Assembly (NCBI GenBank): GCA_942493055.1
Contig: OW818680.1
Coordinates: 806,001-870,000, forward strand
Source: CAIZQW01 sp942493055
Lineage (GTDB): Bacteria; Verrucomicrobiota; Kiritimatiellia; RFP12; UBA1067
Length of the DNA stretch: 64,000 nt
Direction of reading: 5' to 3'
Position 1 is the stretch's first letter. Each line of letters opens with the position of its first letter. This document shows, piece after piece, positions 8,035 through 15,199 of this stretch. Under the pieces are notes generated by a model. It had not been told where the DNA came from, ran no database searches, and saw only the letters and a program-made list of their open reading frames with translations. Position numbers and translations under genes: made by a program.

Positions 8035-8156
8035 TGCATAGCACACGACAAGCGTCCTGTTGGAACACAAAGTTGCAAATAAGACTTGGCTTGTTTATGG
8101 AGTCTTGTTATCGTGCTTTAACCGTTAAACAATTGATCACTCAACATGGAGTTCTT

Positions 8157-9551
8157 ATGAATCGACCTGTTTCCGCTTTTGGTATCGCCATGCTCTCCGT
8201 CGCAACCTGCGCATGCGCTGAGCGTACAACCCCTGCCACGTTTTATGTGGACAGCGAACGCGGCAGTGACACTGCTCTCGGGACAGCTGAAGCCACGGCC
8301 TGGCAGAGCCTTGACAAAATCAACCAGGCGGAGCTGATCCCTGGCGACACAGTACTTTTCAAGCGCGGCGGACTCTGGCGCGGACAGCTTGTGCCGCGCA
8401 GTGGCTCCAATAACGTCCGCATCGTGTATGGTGCTTACGGAACGGGCGAGAAGCCCATCCTGCAGGGGTCGCTTGCCCGCAACAGTCCCCAAGAGTGGAC
8501 CGAGGCAAAGCCCGGTATCTGGCGGGCCACGCTCGCAGAGTGTCCGCCGACCTCAAAGGACATCGGCATCGTCATTCTCGACCACGGGCAGAAGTGGGGC
8601 ATCAAGAAATGGAAGCTGGAGGATGTCAAGACGCCTTTCGACTATTGGTATGATGCTGATAACAAGGCGATCCTTCTCGCCTGCGTGGGCAATCCGGCCT
8701 CCTTGTTTAAGAGCATCGAGCTGGCCCTTACGCGTCACATCATCAATCAGGGCGGCAGACACGACATCACCTACGACGGCTTAGCGATCCGCTACGGCGC
8801 CGCACATGGCTTCGGTGGCGGCGGCACCAAGCGCCTCACCATCCGCAACTGCGATGTCTATTGGATCGGCGGCGGCTTGCAGCACGTCAAGCCGGACGGC
8901 AAGCCCGTGCGCTATGGAAACGGCATTGAGTTCTGGGACGGGGCCGAGGACCATCTGGTCGAAGCCAACCGCATCTGGGAGATCTACGATGCGGCCCTCA
9001 CCAATCAAGGCAACAATAAGAATTCAAACCAGATCAACATCACCTACCGCAACAACGTCATCTGGAACGCTGAATATTCTTTTGAATACTGGAACCGTCC
9101 TGAAGCGGCGACCACGCGGAATATTATTTTCGAACATAACACTTGCGTCGATGCCGGATACTGCTGGTCGCATAACCAGCGTCCGGACATCAACGGCGCC
9201 CATCTCATGTTCTATTACAACAGCGCCAACACGACGAATGTGGTTGTCCGCAACAACATCTTCGTCCAGTCGACCGAAGTCTGCATGCGCATGGAGAACG
9301 ACTGGCGCAAGGGGCTGACCATGCACAACAACCTCTTCTTCCAAAGCGAAAAGCCCCTCATCCGCTGGCTCGTCAAAACGTACTATAAGCCAGCCGATTT
9401 CGCACGTTACCAGACAGAGGTGGGCATGGACAAAGACTCCATGATGGCAGAGCCCCTCTTCGTCAATCCCGCTGCGCGCGACTATCGACTGAAACCCAAT
9501 AGCCCAGGCGCCACACTTGCCATTGACCACGGCCCCGTCGGCGCACGCTGA
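8157..9551 (+). CDS. Secreted right-handed beta-helix protein
   Basis: A 464-residue protein with a signal peptide (MNRPVSAFGIAMLSVATCACA). The mature part begins TTPATFYVDSERGSDTALGT, the usual entry of parallel beta-helix proteins (pectate lyase/right-handed helix superfamily). It continues with helix turns rich in Asn and aromatic residues: RNCDVYWIGGG, NQINITYRNNVIWN, FEHNTCVDAGYCWSH, NVVVRNNIFVQS. It ends in the DYRLKPNSPG segment that typically closes such proteins. It is probably a polysaccharide-active or glycan-binding extracellular protein; no catalytic residues can be assigned. The ATG at 8157 has GGAG five bases upstream, and the frame open further upstream (to 7839) lacks coding character. 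Confidence 0.75.
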   Translation: MNRPVSAFGIAMLSVATCACAERTTPATFYVDSERGSDTALGTAEATAWQSLDKINQAELIPGDTVLFKRGGLWRGQLVPRSGSNNVRIVYGAYGTGEKPILQGSLARNSPQEWTEAKPGIWRATLAECPPTSKDIGIVILDHGQKWGIKKWKLEDVKTPFDYWYDADNKAILLACVGNPASLFKSIELALTRHIINQGGRHDITYDGLAIRYGAAHGFGGGGTKRLTIRNCDVYWIGGGLQHVKPDGKPVRYGNGIEFWDGAEDHLVEANRIWEIYDAALTNQGNNKNSNQINITYRNNVIWNAEYSFEYWNRPEAATTRNIIFEHNTCVDAGYCWSHNQRPDINGAHLMFYYNSANTTNVVVRNNIFVQSTEVCMRMENDWRKGLTMHNNLFFQSEKPLIRWLVKTYYKPADFARYQTEVGMDKDSMMAEPLFVNPAARDYRLKPNSPGATLAIDHGPVGAR

Positions 9552-9583
9552 ACAACTTCCCACGAAAAAATCACGAAATCCTT

Positions 9584-9589
9584 TATATT
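9584..9589 (+). promoter_or_regulatory. Predicted -10 box of a leaderless operon
   Basis: TATATT ends 6 bases before the ATG at 9596. No ribosome binding site and no clear -35 box are visible. It would place the transcript start at the start codon of the pseudopilin/rhomboid operon. Confidence 0.35.
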
Positions 9590-9595
9590 AAAGCA

Positions 9596-10360
9596 ATGAA
9601 CGCACTATTCGTCATACTGCTTTGTGTGCTTGCCAACATAAATACGTTGGCAAGCACTCGGCATGGCATTGCTTATACAGATGTGCACAGCGCTTCAGGG
9701 GCATGTATAGCGTTCAAAGATGCTTACGACGTTTTCCCTCCCGAAGAGACATGGTTCGACGAATTGACAGGCACGGATAAAGCAGTGATCAATAAACGGC
9801 GAATTGTTTGGTTAAATCTTCGCACGATAAACGACCCGTGGGGAAAACCTTATATTTACAAGTATCCAGGCAAGCACAACGCTCATTTTATCGACTTCTA
9901 TTCACGTGGAGCAGACAGAGTATCGAAGACGGAAGGCAATGATCCTGATGATATCAGCAACTGGTACAGTTTTAATCGCCGAGACTTTTATGTTGAGAAA
10001 TCCCTCGTTACGTATCTGCGTCCACTGATGCCAGGGTTCATTATTCTTACGTTGTTCGCTTACGCCTTCATAAGAAAACGCAAACTTTCCGTCTCGGATG
10101 ATCGGAGTTTGTGCTGGACCAGAAACCTGCTCGTTTATTATGCGCTAAGCCTCATGGTGTGTGACGCATCATACACCGCCTTTTTCTTAAGGTCCCCGAC
10201 CATTCTCTTCGGTCTCATTCCCTTTGTTGTTTCCAGCATTGGATTGTTTATTTACCGAACAAAGGGCGAACGCATCTTCATTTGGATTCTGCTTACGCTA
10301 GCGACTCTCGGGATAATTTTTTATCTGCTCGTAGCCCCATTCATTCCACATGCAAAATAA
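9596..10360 (+). CDS. Pseudopilin C-terminal-like domain fused to membrane segments
   Basis: A 254-residue protein with a signal peptide or N-terminal membrane anchor (about residues 1-19). An extracytoplasmic domain of about 120 residues follows. The segments DPWGKPYIYKYPGKHN, FIDFYSRGADRVS and GNDPDDISNW match the C-terminal part of GspG-type major pseudopilins, including the Asp-rich calcium-site region. The prepilin leader with G-F-x4-E is absent. After residue 140 come about four hydrophobic segments (PLMPGFIILTLFAYAF, LLVYYALSLMV, ILFGLIPFVVSSIGLFIY, IFIWILLTLATLGIIFYLL). A pseudopilin-like head on a multi-helix anchor is unusual. The gene starts a compact operon, with 10 bases to the rhomboid gene. 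Function is unknown. Confidence 0.6.
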   Translation: MNALFVILLCVLANINTLASTRHGIAYTDVHSASGACIAFKDAYDVFPPEETWFDELTGTDKAVINKRRIVWLNLRTINDPWGKPYIYKYPGKHNAHFIDFYSRGADRVSKTEGNDPDDISNWYSFNRRDFYVEKSLVTYLRPLMPGFIILTLFAYAFIRKRKLSVSDDRSLCWTRNLLVYYALSLMVCDASYTAFFLRSPTILFGLIPFVVSSIGLFIYRTKGERIFIWILLTLATLGIIFYLLVAPFIPHAK

Positions 10361-10370
10361 GTGTTTTTAA

Positions 10371-11600
10371 ATGTTCATTTGCCCCACATGTAACATTGCG
10401 TTGAAAACCGTTCAAGGAACGCCAGGCGTTTTTTGGCAATGTCCATCGTGTAACGGAAGGTCCGCTACAATTTCGCTATTGAGACGGCATATTCCTGCGG
10501 ACATTGTCAATAAGCTATGGCAATCCGCTAAGGCCGGCACGTTCCCCCGCAAACGAATATGCCCTGGATGCGGAAAACGTATGGCCGAGATCCCAGCAAC
10601 AGCAGCAGGAGTGAAACCGTATCTGGACATCTGCACCCTGTGCCATATCGTCTGGTTTGACTGCGGGGAGTTCACAGCGTTGCCTGCGCTTCCGAAGAGG
10701 CCTGAACCATACGAAAACCTCCCATCGGAAGCACGGGAGAAGTTAGCCTTGCTCGAAATCAAGATAGCCAGGGAGGAAGCCCAAAAACGTGATTTCGGCG
10801 ACTATAACCCAGACACATGGTGGGAGTGGGTTGCTGGGATTCTCGGTATGCCGATTGAGCAGAATACAAAAAACATTCGTTCTGCCCCCTTGGTGACCTG
10901 GTGCATGGCCGCAGCCATTACGATCATCAGCGTGTATGCCTTCGTTGCTTTACCAACGGCAGTCAAAGATTTCGGACTCAGCCCCGCTCACCCTGAACGA
11001 TATGGCGGTCTGACCTTTCTAACCTCTTTTCTTCTTCACGGCAGCGCGCTCCATCTCATCGGCAATCTCTATTTCCTCTTAATTTTCGGCGACAATGTAG
11101 AAGATTGGCTCGGCAAATGGCGCTTTATTTTGCTGATTGTCTGCGCAACACTGGTGGGAGATGTCGCGCATATTATGGGCAATGCCAGTTCCAATACGCC
11201 TTGCATCGGTGCCAGCGGAGGCATTTCTGGTATCATAGCATTCTACGCCTTAAAGTTTCCTCACGTGAGGCTCGGATTTCTGATGCGCGTTTACTTATAC
11301 TTTCGCTGGATCAGTTTGCCCGCATACGTCTTCTTTTTATTCTGGGTCCTCATACAGTTCGTCGGGATGTGGAAACAGCTGTCGGGGTTCAGTAACGTCG
11401 CCGCCCTGGCGCATCTGGGCGGCGCTGGCGTGGGCCTGGTCTTCTGGCTGGCAACCCGAAAGGGCTTTGAACTTAGCCACACGTGTGATAAAAATCAGGA
11501 GATGCATGATGCTATGGCAGAGGCCAAACGTTTGTCCCGTACCCCCCATGCCAAGCGTTACACAGACGTCGATGAACTCTTTGCGGATGCGTTGAAATGA
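10371..11600 (+). CDS. Rhomboid-family intramembrane serine protease with N-terminal zinc-ribbon domain
   Basis: A 409-residue protein. The N-terminus carries two Cys pairs (C4/C7, C24/C27) and a second set (C64/C67, C88/C91, C98), resembling TFIIB-type zinc ribbons with the usual WFDCGEF end. From about residue 170 there are six or seven membrane segments of a rhomboid. H223, H228 and N232 lie in HGSALHLIGN, the catalytic serine S282 is in GASGG, and the base H348 is in AHLGGAG. All core rhomboid residues are present, so it should cleave transmembrane substrates within the membrane. It is flanked within 10 and 7 bases by two pseudopilin-like membrane proteins, which makes them candidate substrates (inference). 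Confidence 0.88.
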   Translation: MFICPTCNIALKTVQGTPGVFWQCPSCNGRSATISLLRRHIPADIVNKLWQSAKAGTFPRKRICPGCGKRMAEIPATAAGVKPYLDICTLCHIVWFDCGEFTALPALPKRPEPYENLPSEAREKLALLEIKIAREEAQKRDFGDYNPDTWWEWVAGILGMPIEQNTKNIRSAPLVTWCMAAAITIISVYAFVALPTAVKDFGLSPAHPERYGGLTFLTSFLLHGSALHLIGNLYFLLIFGDNVEDWLGKWRFILLIVCATLVGDVAHIMGNASSNTPCIGASGGISGIIAFYALKFPHVRLGFLMRVYLYFRWISLPAYVFFLFWVLIQFVGMWKQLSGFSNVAALAHLGGAGVGLVFWLATRKGFELSHTCDKNQEMHDAMAEAKRLSRTPHAKRYTDVDELFADALK

Positions 11601-11607
11601 ATAAACC

Positions 11608-12000
11608 ATGAAGAATAAACGAAAGCACTCTCTTCTGTACTCAATCCTTATAGGCTTTGCGATATTCATGATTGCTATCGCAGGAGTAGTGTTGTATTGC
11701 TGGAATCAGAATAACATTCAAAGACGTGACAACACACGAATTAGCATTCAGGAGATCGAGAAGGCCCTCGAAATATACGCCCGTCAACACAATGGAAAGC
11801 TCCCTGATACGCTACACGAAATGCTTCACTCGGAGGAACACCCAGGGAAACACATAACGGATTGTCTTACGGGCGCCATTTATTCATTTCTCGACTGTTG
11901 GGGCACCCCGTTCGACTACCAACGTGACGGGACCACATTCAAATTAAGGTCTGCGGGCCCTGACATGAAACTGAATACGGCTGATGACATTACAAACTGA
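11608..12000 (+). CDS. Membrane-anchored GspG-like pseudopilin-related protein
   Basis: A 130-residue protein with a single N-terminal membrane segment (about residues 9-31) after a basic start (MKNKRKHS). It has a helical linker (RISIQEIEKALEIYARQHNGKLPDTLHEML) and a C-terminal DCWGTPFDYQRDG...RSAGPDMKLNTADDITN region. These are the pattern of type II secretion major pseudopilins, including the Gly-Pro-Asp and Asp-Asp calcium-loop residues. The prepilin peptidase site (Gly followed by Phe and Glu at +5) is missing, so it would stay anchored unless cut by another protease. It lies 7 bases downstream of the rhomboid gene. It is probably extracytoplasmic, with unknown function. Confidence 0.7.
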   Translation: MKNKRKHSLLYSILIGFAIFMIAIAGVVLYCWNQNNIQRRDNTRISIQEIEKALEIYARQHNGKLPDTLHEMLHSEEHPGKHITDCLTGAIYSFLDCWGTPFDYQRDGTTFKLRSAGPDMKLNTADDITN

Positions 12001-12002
12001 AG

Positions 12003-12125
12003 ATGCAACTCAAATCACCCCTCGATATCAAGGGAATCAATACCGATATCACGACGGATGAGATTATTTCCTTTGTCCGGGAGAGCAGGGATTCCTCTAA
12101 CTTCCGCGTTGCTAATCGGGGTTGA
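12003..12125 (+). CDS. Small ORF, 40 residues, unknown
   Basis: An ATG at 12003, 2 bases after the preceding stop, opens a 40-codon frame (starts MQLKSPLDIKGINTDIT, contains DEIISFVRESRDSSNF). The composition is protein-like (regular hydrophobic/charged spacing) and the weak SD is GAAG. It could be a truncated remnant of a small regulator or antitoxin-like protein; no family is firmly recognised. Tight spacing suggests it is the last cistron of the rhomboid operon. Confidence 0.35.
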   Translation: MQLKSPLDIKGINTDITTDEIISFVRESRDSSNFRVANRG

Positions 12126-12198
12126 AATCGGTAAAATTAAACACAATTGATTGATGGCTGTCCATCAGCGTGCCGATTCAAACGCGCCAAGGGGCGCA

Positions 12199-13380
12199 AT
12201 GTCTCAGGACTTAGTGCGTATGAGCAAAACTAAACCAAAACCCAGCGAAATTGCTAAAAAGAAGGCGGACCCTCAGCGTTTATCACGTGGACGCGTCCGG
12301 CCCGAGGCCATCTTCCCTGTCGCACCGTCTCTTGCGACCTTGCCCGAGAGCTACGCCGCCACACTTCAGGAGATCAAGACCCACCTCCGCAGTGCCCGTG
12401 TCCGGGCCATCCTAGCGGCAAACCCCCTTGTGATTGAAGCCTACTGGAACACCGGCAAGATCATCCTCGCCCGTCAGCAGGAGGCCGCCTGGGGCGCAAA
12501 AGTCATTGATCGCCTTGCGTCCGACCTCCAGGAAGCATTTCCGGACATGGGCGGGCTGTCGCGACGTAACTTGTTCTCAATGAGGCGTTTTGCTGAGTGC
12601 TTTCCCGTCGGCCCAATTGTGCAACAACCTGTTGCACAATTACCCTGGGGGCACGTCGTAGCCATTACCCAGCAAGTCGAAGACCCCGCCGCCCGCGATT
12701 TCTACATCCGCGAAGTGCTGACCCACGGCTGGAGCCGCAACATCTTGGAAATCCAGATCCAGAACCAGCTCCACCTTCGTGCGGGCAAGGCCCAGAACAA
12801 CTTCGCCCTCACCATGCCCCCAGCGGAATCGGACATGGCCTCACAGCTTTTCAAAGACCCGTATCTCTTCGACTTCCTCGGCACTGCCGACCCGCGGCGC
12901 GAGGCAGAGGTGGAACAGGCGCTTGTGGATCACATCCAGAAGTTCCTCTTGGAGTTGGGCATCGGGTTCGCCTTTGTCGGACGTCAGGTACGGCTGGAAG
13001 TGGGAAATGAAGACTATCCCATTGACCTCCTCTTCTACCACCTCAAGCTCCGCCGCTACGTCGTCATCGAACTGAAAGCCCGTGCCTTCGTCCCCGGCGA
13101 TGTCGGACAGCTCAACCTCTACCTCTCCGCCGTGGACGACCTCCTGCGCCATCCTGACGACCAGCCCACCATCGGCCTCCTGCTCTGCCGGAAGAAAAAC
13201 AAGCTCGTGGCCGAGTATGCCCTGCGCGGCCTTGACCAATCCATCGCCGTCGCCGCCTGGCAGACCCAGCTCACCGAATCCCTGCCCGAAGCCCTGCGCA
13301 GCAGCCTGCCCACGATCGAGGAAATCGAAGCCGAATTAGCCAACGAACTCCCGGCTGTAAATCCAAGCACGGGAGGCTAA
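12199..13380 (+). CDS. DUF1016 / YhcG-type PD-(D/E)XK nuclease-like protein
   Basis: A protein of about 393 residues from the ATG at 12199 (AAGGGG is a plausible binding site; another in-frame ATG at 12220 is also possible). The N-terminal helical half shows the YhcG pattern: VIEAYWNTGKIIL, GLSRRNLFSMRRFAE, QLPWGHVVAITQQV, FYIREVLTHGWSRNILEIQI. The C-terminal half has DYPIDLLFYHLKLRRYVVIELKA, the PD-(D/E)XK core with D and E-x-K, then GQLNLYLSAVDD and GLLLCRKKN. Relatives sit in defence and mobile regions and are thought to be DNA nucleases, but the biological role is not established. Its high, uniform GC differs from the AT-richer rhomboid operon just upstream, suggesting independent acquisition. 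Confidence 0.85.
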   Translation: MSQDLVRMSKTKPKPSEIAKKKADPQRLSRGRVRPEAIFPVAPSLATLPESYAATLQEIKTHLRSARVRAILAANPLVIEAYWNTGKIILARQQEAAWGAKVIDRLASDLQEAFPDMGGLSRRNLFSMRRFAECFPVGPIVQQPVAQLPWGHVVAITQQVEDPAARDFYIREVLTHGWSRNILEIQIQNQLHLRAGKAQNNFALTMPPAESDMASQLFKDPYLFDFLGTADPRREAEVEQALVDHIQKFLLELGIGFAFVGRQVRLEVGNEDYPIDLLFYHLKLRRYVVIELKARAFVPGDVGQLNLYLSAVDDLLRHPDDQPTIGLLLCRKKNKLVAEYALRGLDQSIAVAAWQTQLTESLPEALRSSLPTIEEIEAELANELPAVNPSTGG

Positions 13381-13450
13381 TCATAAGCCCCAGTGTCACG
13401 AAGAAAGCAGGAAAGGTCAATAGCATTTTCTCCTCTGCATTTCTCTCCTC

Positions 13451-13479
13451 TTGAAGCCTGAAGCCGAGTGTGGTATATT
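13451..13479 (+). promoter_or_regulatory. Predicted promoter for the DUF3472 gene
   Basis: TTGAAG (13451-13456) and TATATT (13474-13479) are separated by 17 bases. The predicted start near 13486 gives a 60-base leader that contains the hairpin at 13490-13525. Confidence 0.45.
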
Positions 13480-13489
13480 TTGACTTTTA

Positions 13490-13525
13490 AGTGAAAGAGC
13501 ATCCAGAGGGATGCAGAACTTCACT
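13490..13525 (+). promoter_or_regulatory. 5' UTR stem-loop before the DUF3472 gene
   Basis: Two nested inverted repeats, AGTGAA/TTCACT (13490-13495/13520-13525) and GCATCC/GGATGC (13499-13504/13509-13514) with an AGAG loop, form a stable hairpin. It begins about 4 bases after the predicted transcription start and ends 12 bases before the GGAGG site. It could stabilise the mRNA or regulate its translation. Confidence 0.45.
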
Positions 13526-13547
13526 CTTCACAAAATCGGAGGTTTGA

Positions 13548-14858
13548 ATGATGATGATCGAACGGTTGAGCGCGTACCCGTCCTTGTTTAAAAAGATTCT
13601 GCTGGCCTTGGCTCTTCTGCAGGCCGCCTGCACTGTGGAGGCCGCTGAGACGAACCATCAGATCTCTGTCGCAGGCAATAGCTGGCTTGTCAATCCGGCC
13701 CCGGGCAACACGGATACCATCCCTCATCAAGGCCGCATGAAATGGACAAACCCCGAGAGTCTCATCAAGACCTATTTCAAAACGACAAAGCCTGGCGAAC
13801 TCTCGCTCGCGGTACGCGCACAGGCGGATCAGGGCGCTGCAAAGATTCGTTTTACCTTCAAGGGAAATACGAAGGAAATCGTCATCACCAATACGGCTTT
13901 TGAAATCATCCCCGTCATGGTTGTCTCAACCACAGAGCCCGGATATCAGTATCTGGAGATGCAAGGTCTTGAAAAGCAGGGGGCTTCCTTTCCGGAGGTC
14001 AGCGATATTGTGGTCGGCAACAAGACCTCAGGGGAACTCTATTACGTGAAGGAGGAGCTTTACTGGGGCAGACGCGGACCCTCTGTCCATTTGAATCTGA
14101 TCCCGCCGAAGGACGTCGGCAACATCGTCTATTTCTACAACGAGCTCACGGTCCCTGAAGGCAGCGATGTCCCGGGCGCCTATTACATGGCCAACGGCTT
14201 CAGCGGCGGATATTTCGGAATGCAGGTAAAGTCCCCCACGGAACGGTGGTTTCTCTTTTCAGTCTGGAGCCCCTATCACACTGACAACCCCAAGGATATC
14301 CCGGAGGCCTTCAGGGTCAAGCTGCTGAAAAAAGGCGCGGACGTGCATGGCGGCGAATTTGGCGGCGAAGGTTCCGGCGGACAATCCTATCGGCGCTATT
14401 TCTGGAAGGCGGGCGTCACCTATAAGTTTCTCCTCAAAGGCGAACCCTCCGGCACGAGTGCCACGGATTTCACAGCCTGGATGTTTGCGCCTGAAGTCGG
14501 AACATGGGAGCTGATGGCCAGCTTCCGGCAGCCGAAGAGCGCCAGCTATTTGAAACACCCCCACTCGTTCCTTGAAAACTTCCGGACCGACACCGGCTAT
14601 TTAAGCCGCACGGTTTTCTACTCGAACCAGTGGGTCTATAACACCGACCAGCAATGGCGCGAGATTACAGAGTTCCAGTTCTCGTTCGACCCGACCGGCC
14701 ATAAAAAATCCAGACTCGATTACGCCGGCGGCACGGACGGCAGCCGCTTCTTCCTGAAAAACTGCGGCTTCTTTGATGCCGATGTGAAAGCCGGCACCCG
14801 CTTCACGCGTAAACCGAGCGGCCAGCCGCCCGTGATCGACTTCGCCAAACTGCCGTAA
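13548..14858 (+). CDS. Secreted DUF3472 (with DUF5077-like N-terminus) protein
   Basis: A 436-residue protein with a signal peptide (about residues 1-32, cleavage near VEA-AE). The first domain (about 40-165) is beta-rich and starts SVAGNSWLVNPAPG, like DUF5077. It is followed by a DUF3472-type region with YYVKEELYWGRRGPSVHLNL, FSGGYFGMQVKSPTERWFLFSVWSP and the C-terminal GGTDGSRFFLKNCGFFD. The function is unknown; relatives occur next to glycan-degrading enzymes in Bacteroidota and Verrucomicrobiota, so carbohydrate binding or processing outside the cell is likely. GGAGG lies 5 bases before the first of three consecutive ATG codons. It is a monocistronic unit with its own promoter. Confidence 0.75.
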   Translation: MMMIERLSAYPSLFKKILLALALLQAACTVEAAETNHQISVAGNSWLVNPAPGNTDTIPHQGRMKWTNPESLIKTYFKTTKPGELSLAVRAQADQGAAKIRFTFKGNTKEIVITNTAFEIIPVMVVSTTEPGYQYLEMQGLEKQGASFPEVSDIVVGNKTSGELYYVKEELYWGRRGPSVHLNLIPPKDVGNIVYFYNELTVPEGSDVPGAYYMANGFSGGYFGMQVKSPTERWFLFSVWSPYHTDNPKDIPEAFRVKLLKKGADVHGGEFGGEGSGGQSYRRYFWKAGVTYKFLLKGEPSGTSATDFTAWMFAPEVGTWELMASFRQPKSASYLKHPHSFLENFRTDTGYLSRTVFYSNQWVYNTDQQWREITEFQFSFDPTGHKKSRLDYAGGTDGSRFFLKNCGFFDADVKAGTRFTRKPSGQPPVIDFAKLP

Positions 14859-14925
14859 GCACTCCCACTATCCTTCCCTCGCCCCGTTATACCACTGTCG
14901 AAAAGGAAATAGACTATTCAAATAC

Positions 14926-15121
14926 TTTTTCGCAAAGAACGCTATTTGGGTGAAGGACGGCGTGCCTGCGCAATCGGCGAATACGCCGGCGGCACAGCTC
15001 GTCCTTCACCCAGAGTCAATGCGTGATACTCGGGTGCTTGCACGAGATAAGCCCCGGCTGTATTCAGCCACTCGCGGGGGCTTTCCGTGCAAGCACCTCT
15101 CATAGCGACCTTCGCGAAAAA
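14926..15121. repeat. 196-bp palindromic element: inverted ends enclosing two long hairpins
   Basis: The ends (14926-14945 and 15102-15121) are inverted repeats matching at 17 of 20 positions and begin TTTTTCGC. Inside are two long perfect hairpins. Arm 1 (14948-14958 with 15001-15011, 11 bp) encloses GTGCC/GGCAC and CGGCG-AATA-CGCCG. Arm 2 (15033-15044 with 15086-15097, 12 bp) encloses AGCCCC/GGGGCT and GGCTG-TATT-CAGCC. The whole 341-base gap between the DUF3472 gene and the polymerase gene holds this element and otherwise nothing recognised. It could be a MITE/REP-type element or a structured RNA. No target duplication is obvious. Confidence 0.8.
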
Positions 15122-15199
15122 CATTTACTGGTCGGTCACTTACGCGTATCAAAATGATCAGCCCCTTGATTTTAGTCTAACTATTTTTCGATACTGGTA

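Noticed and set aside
7839..8156. N-terminal extension of the beta-helix protein
   Set aside because: The frame is open but Arg/Ser-rich and covers the palindromic region; the ATG at 8157 has an SD and opens a proper signal peptide.
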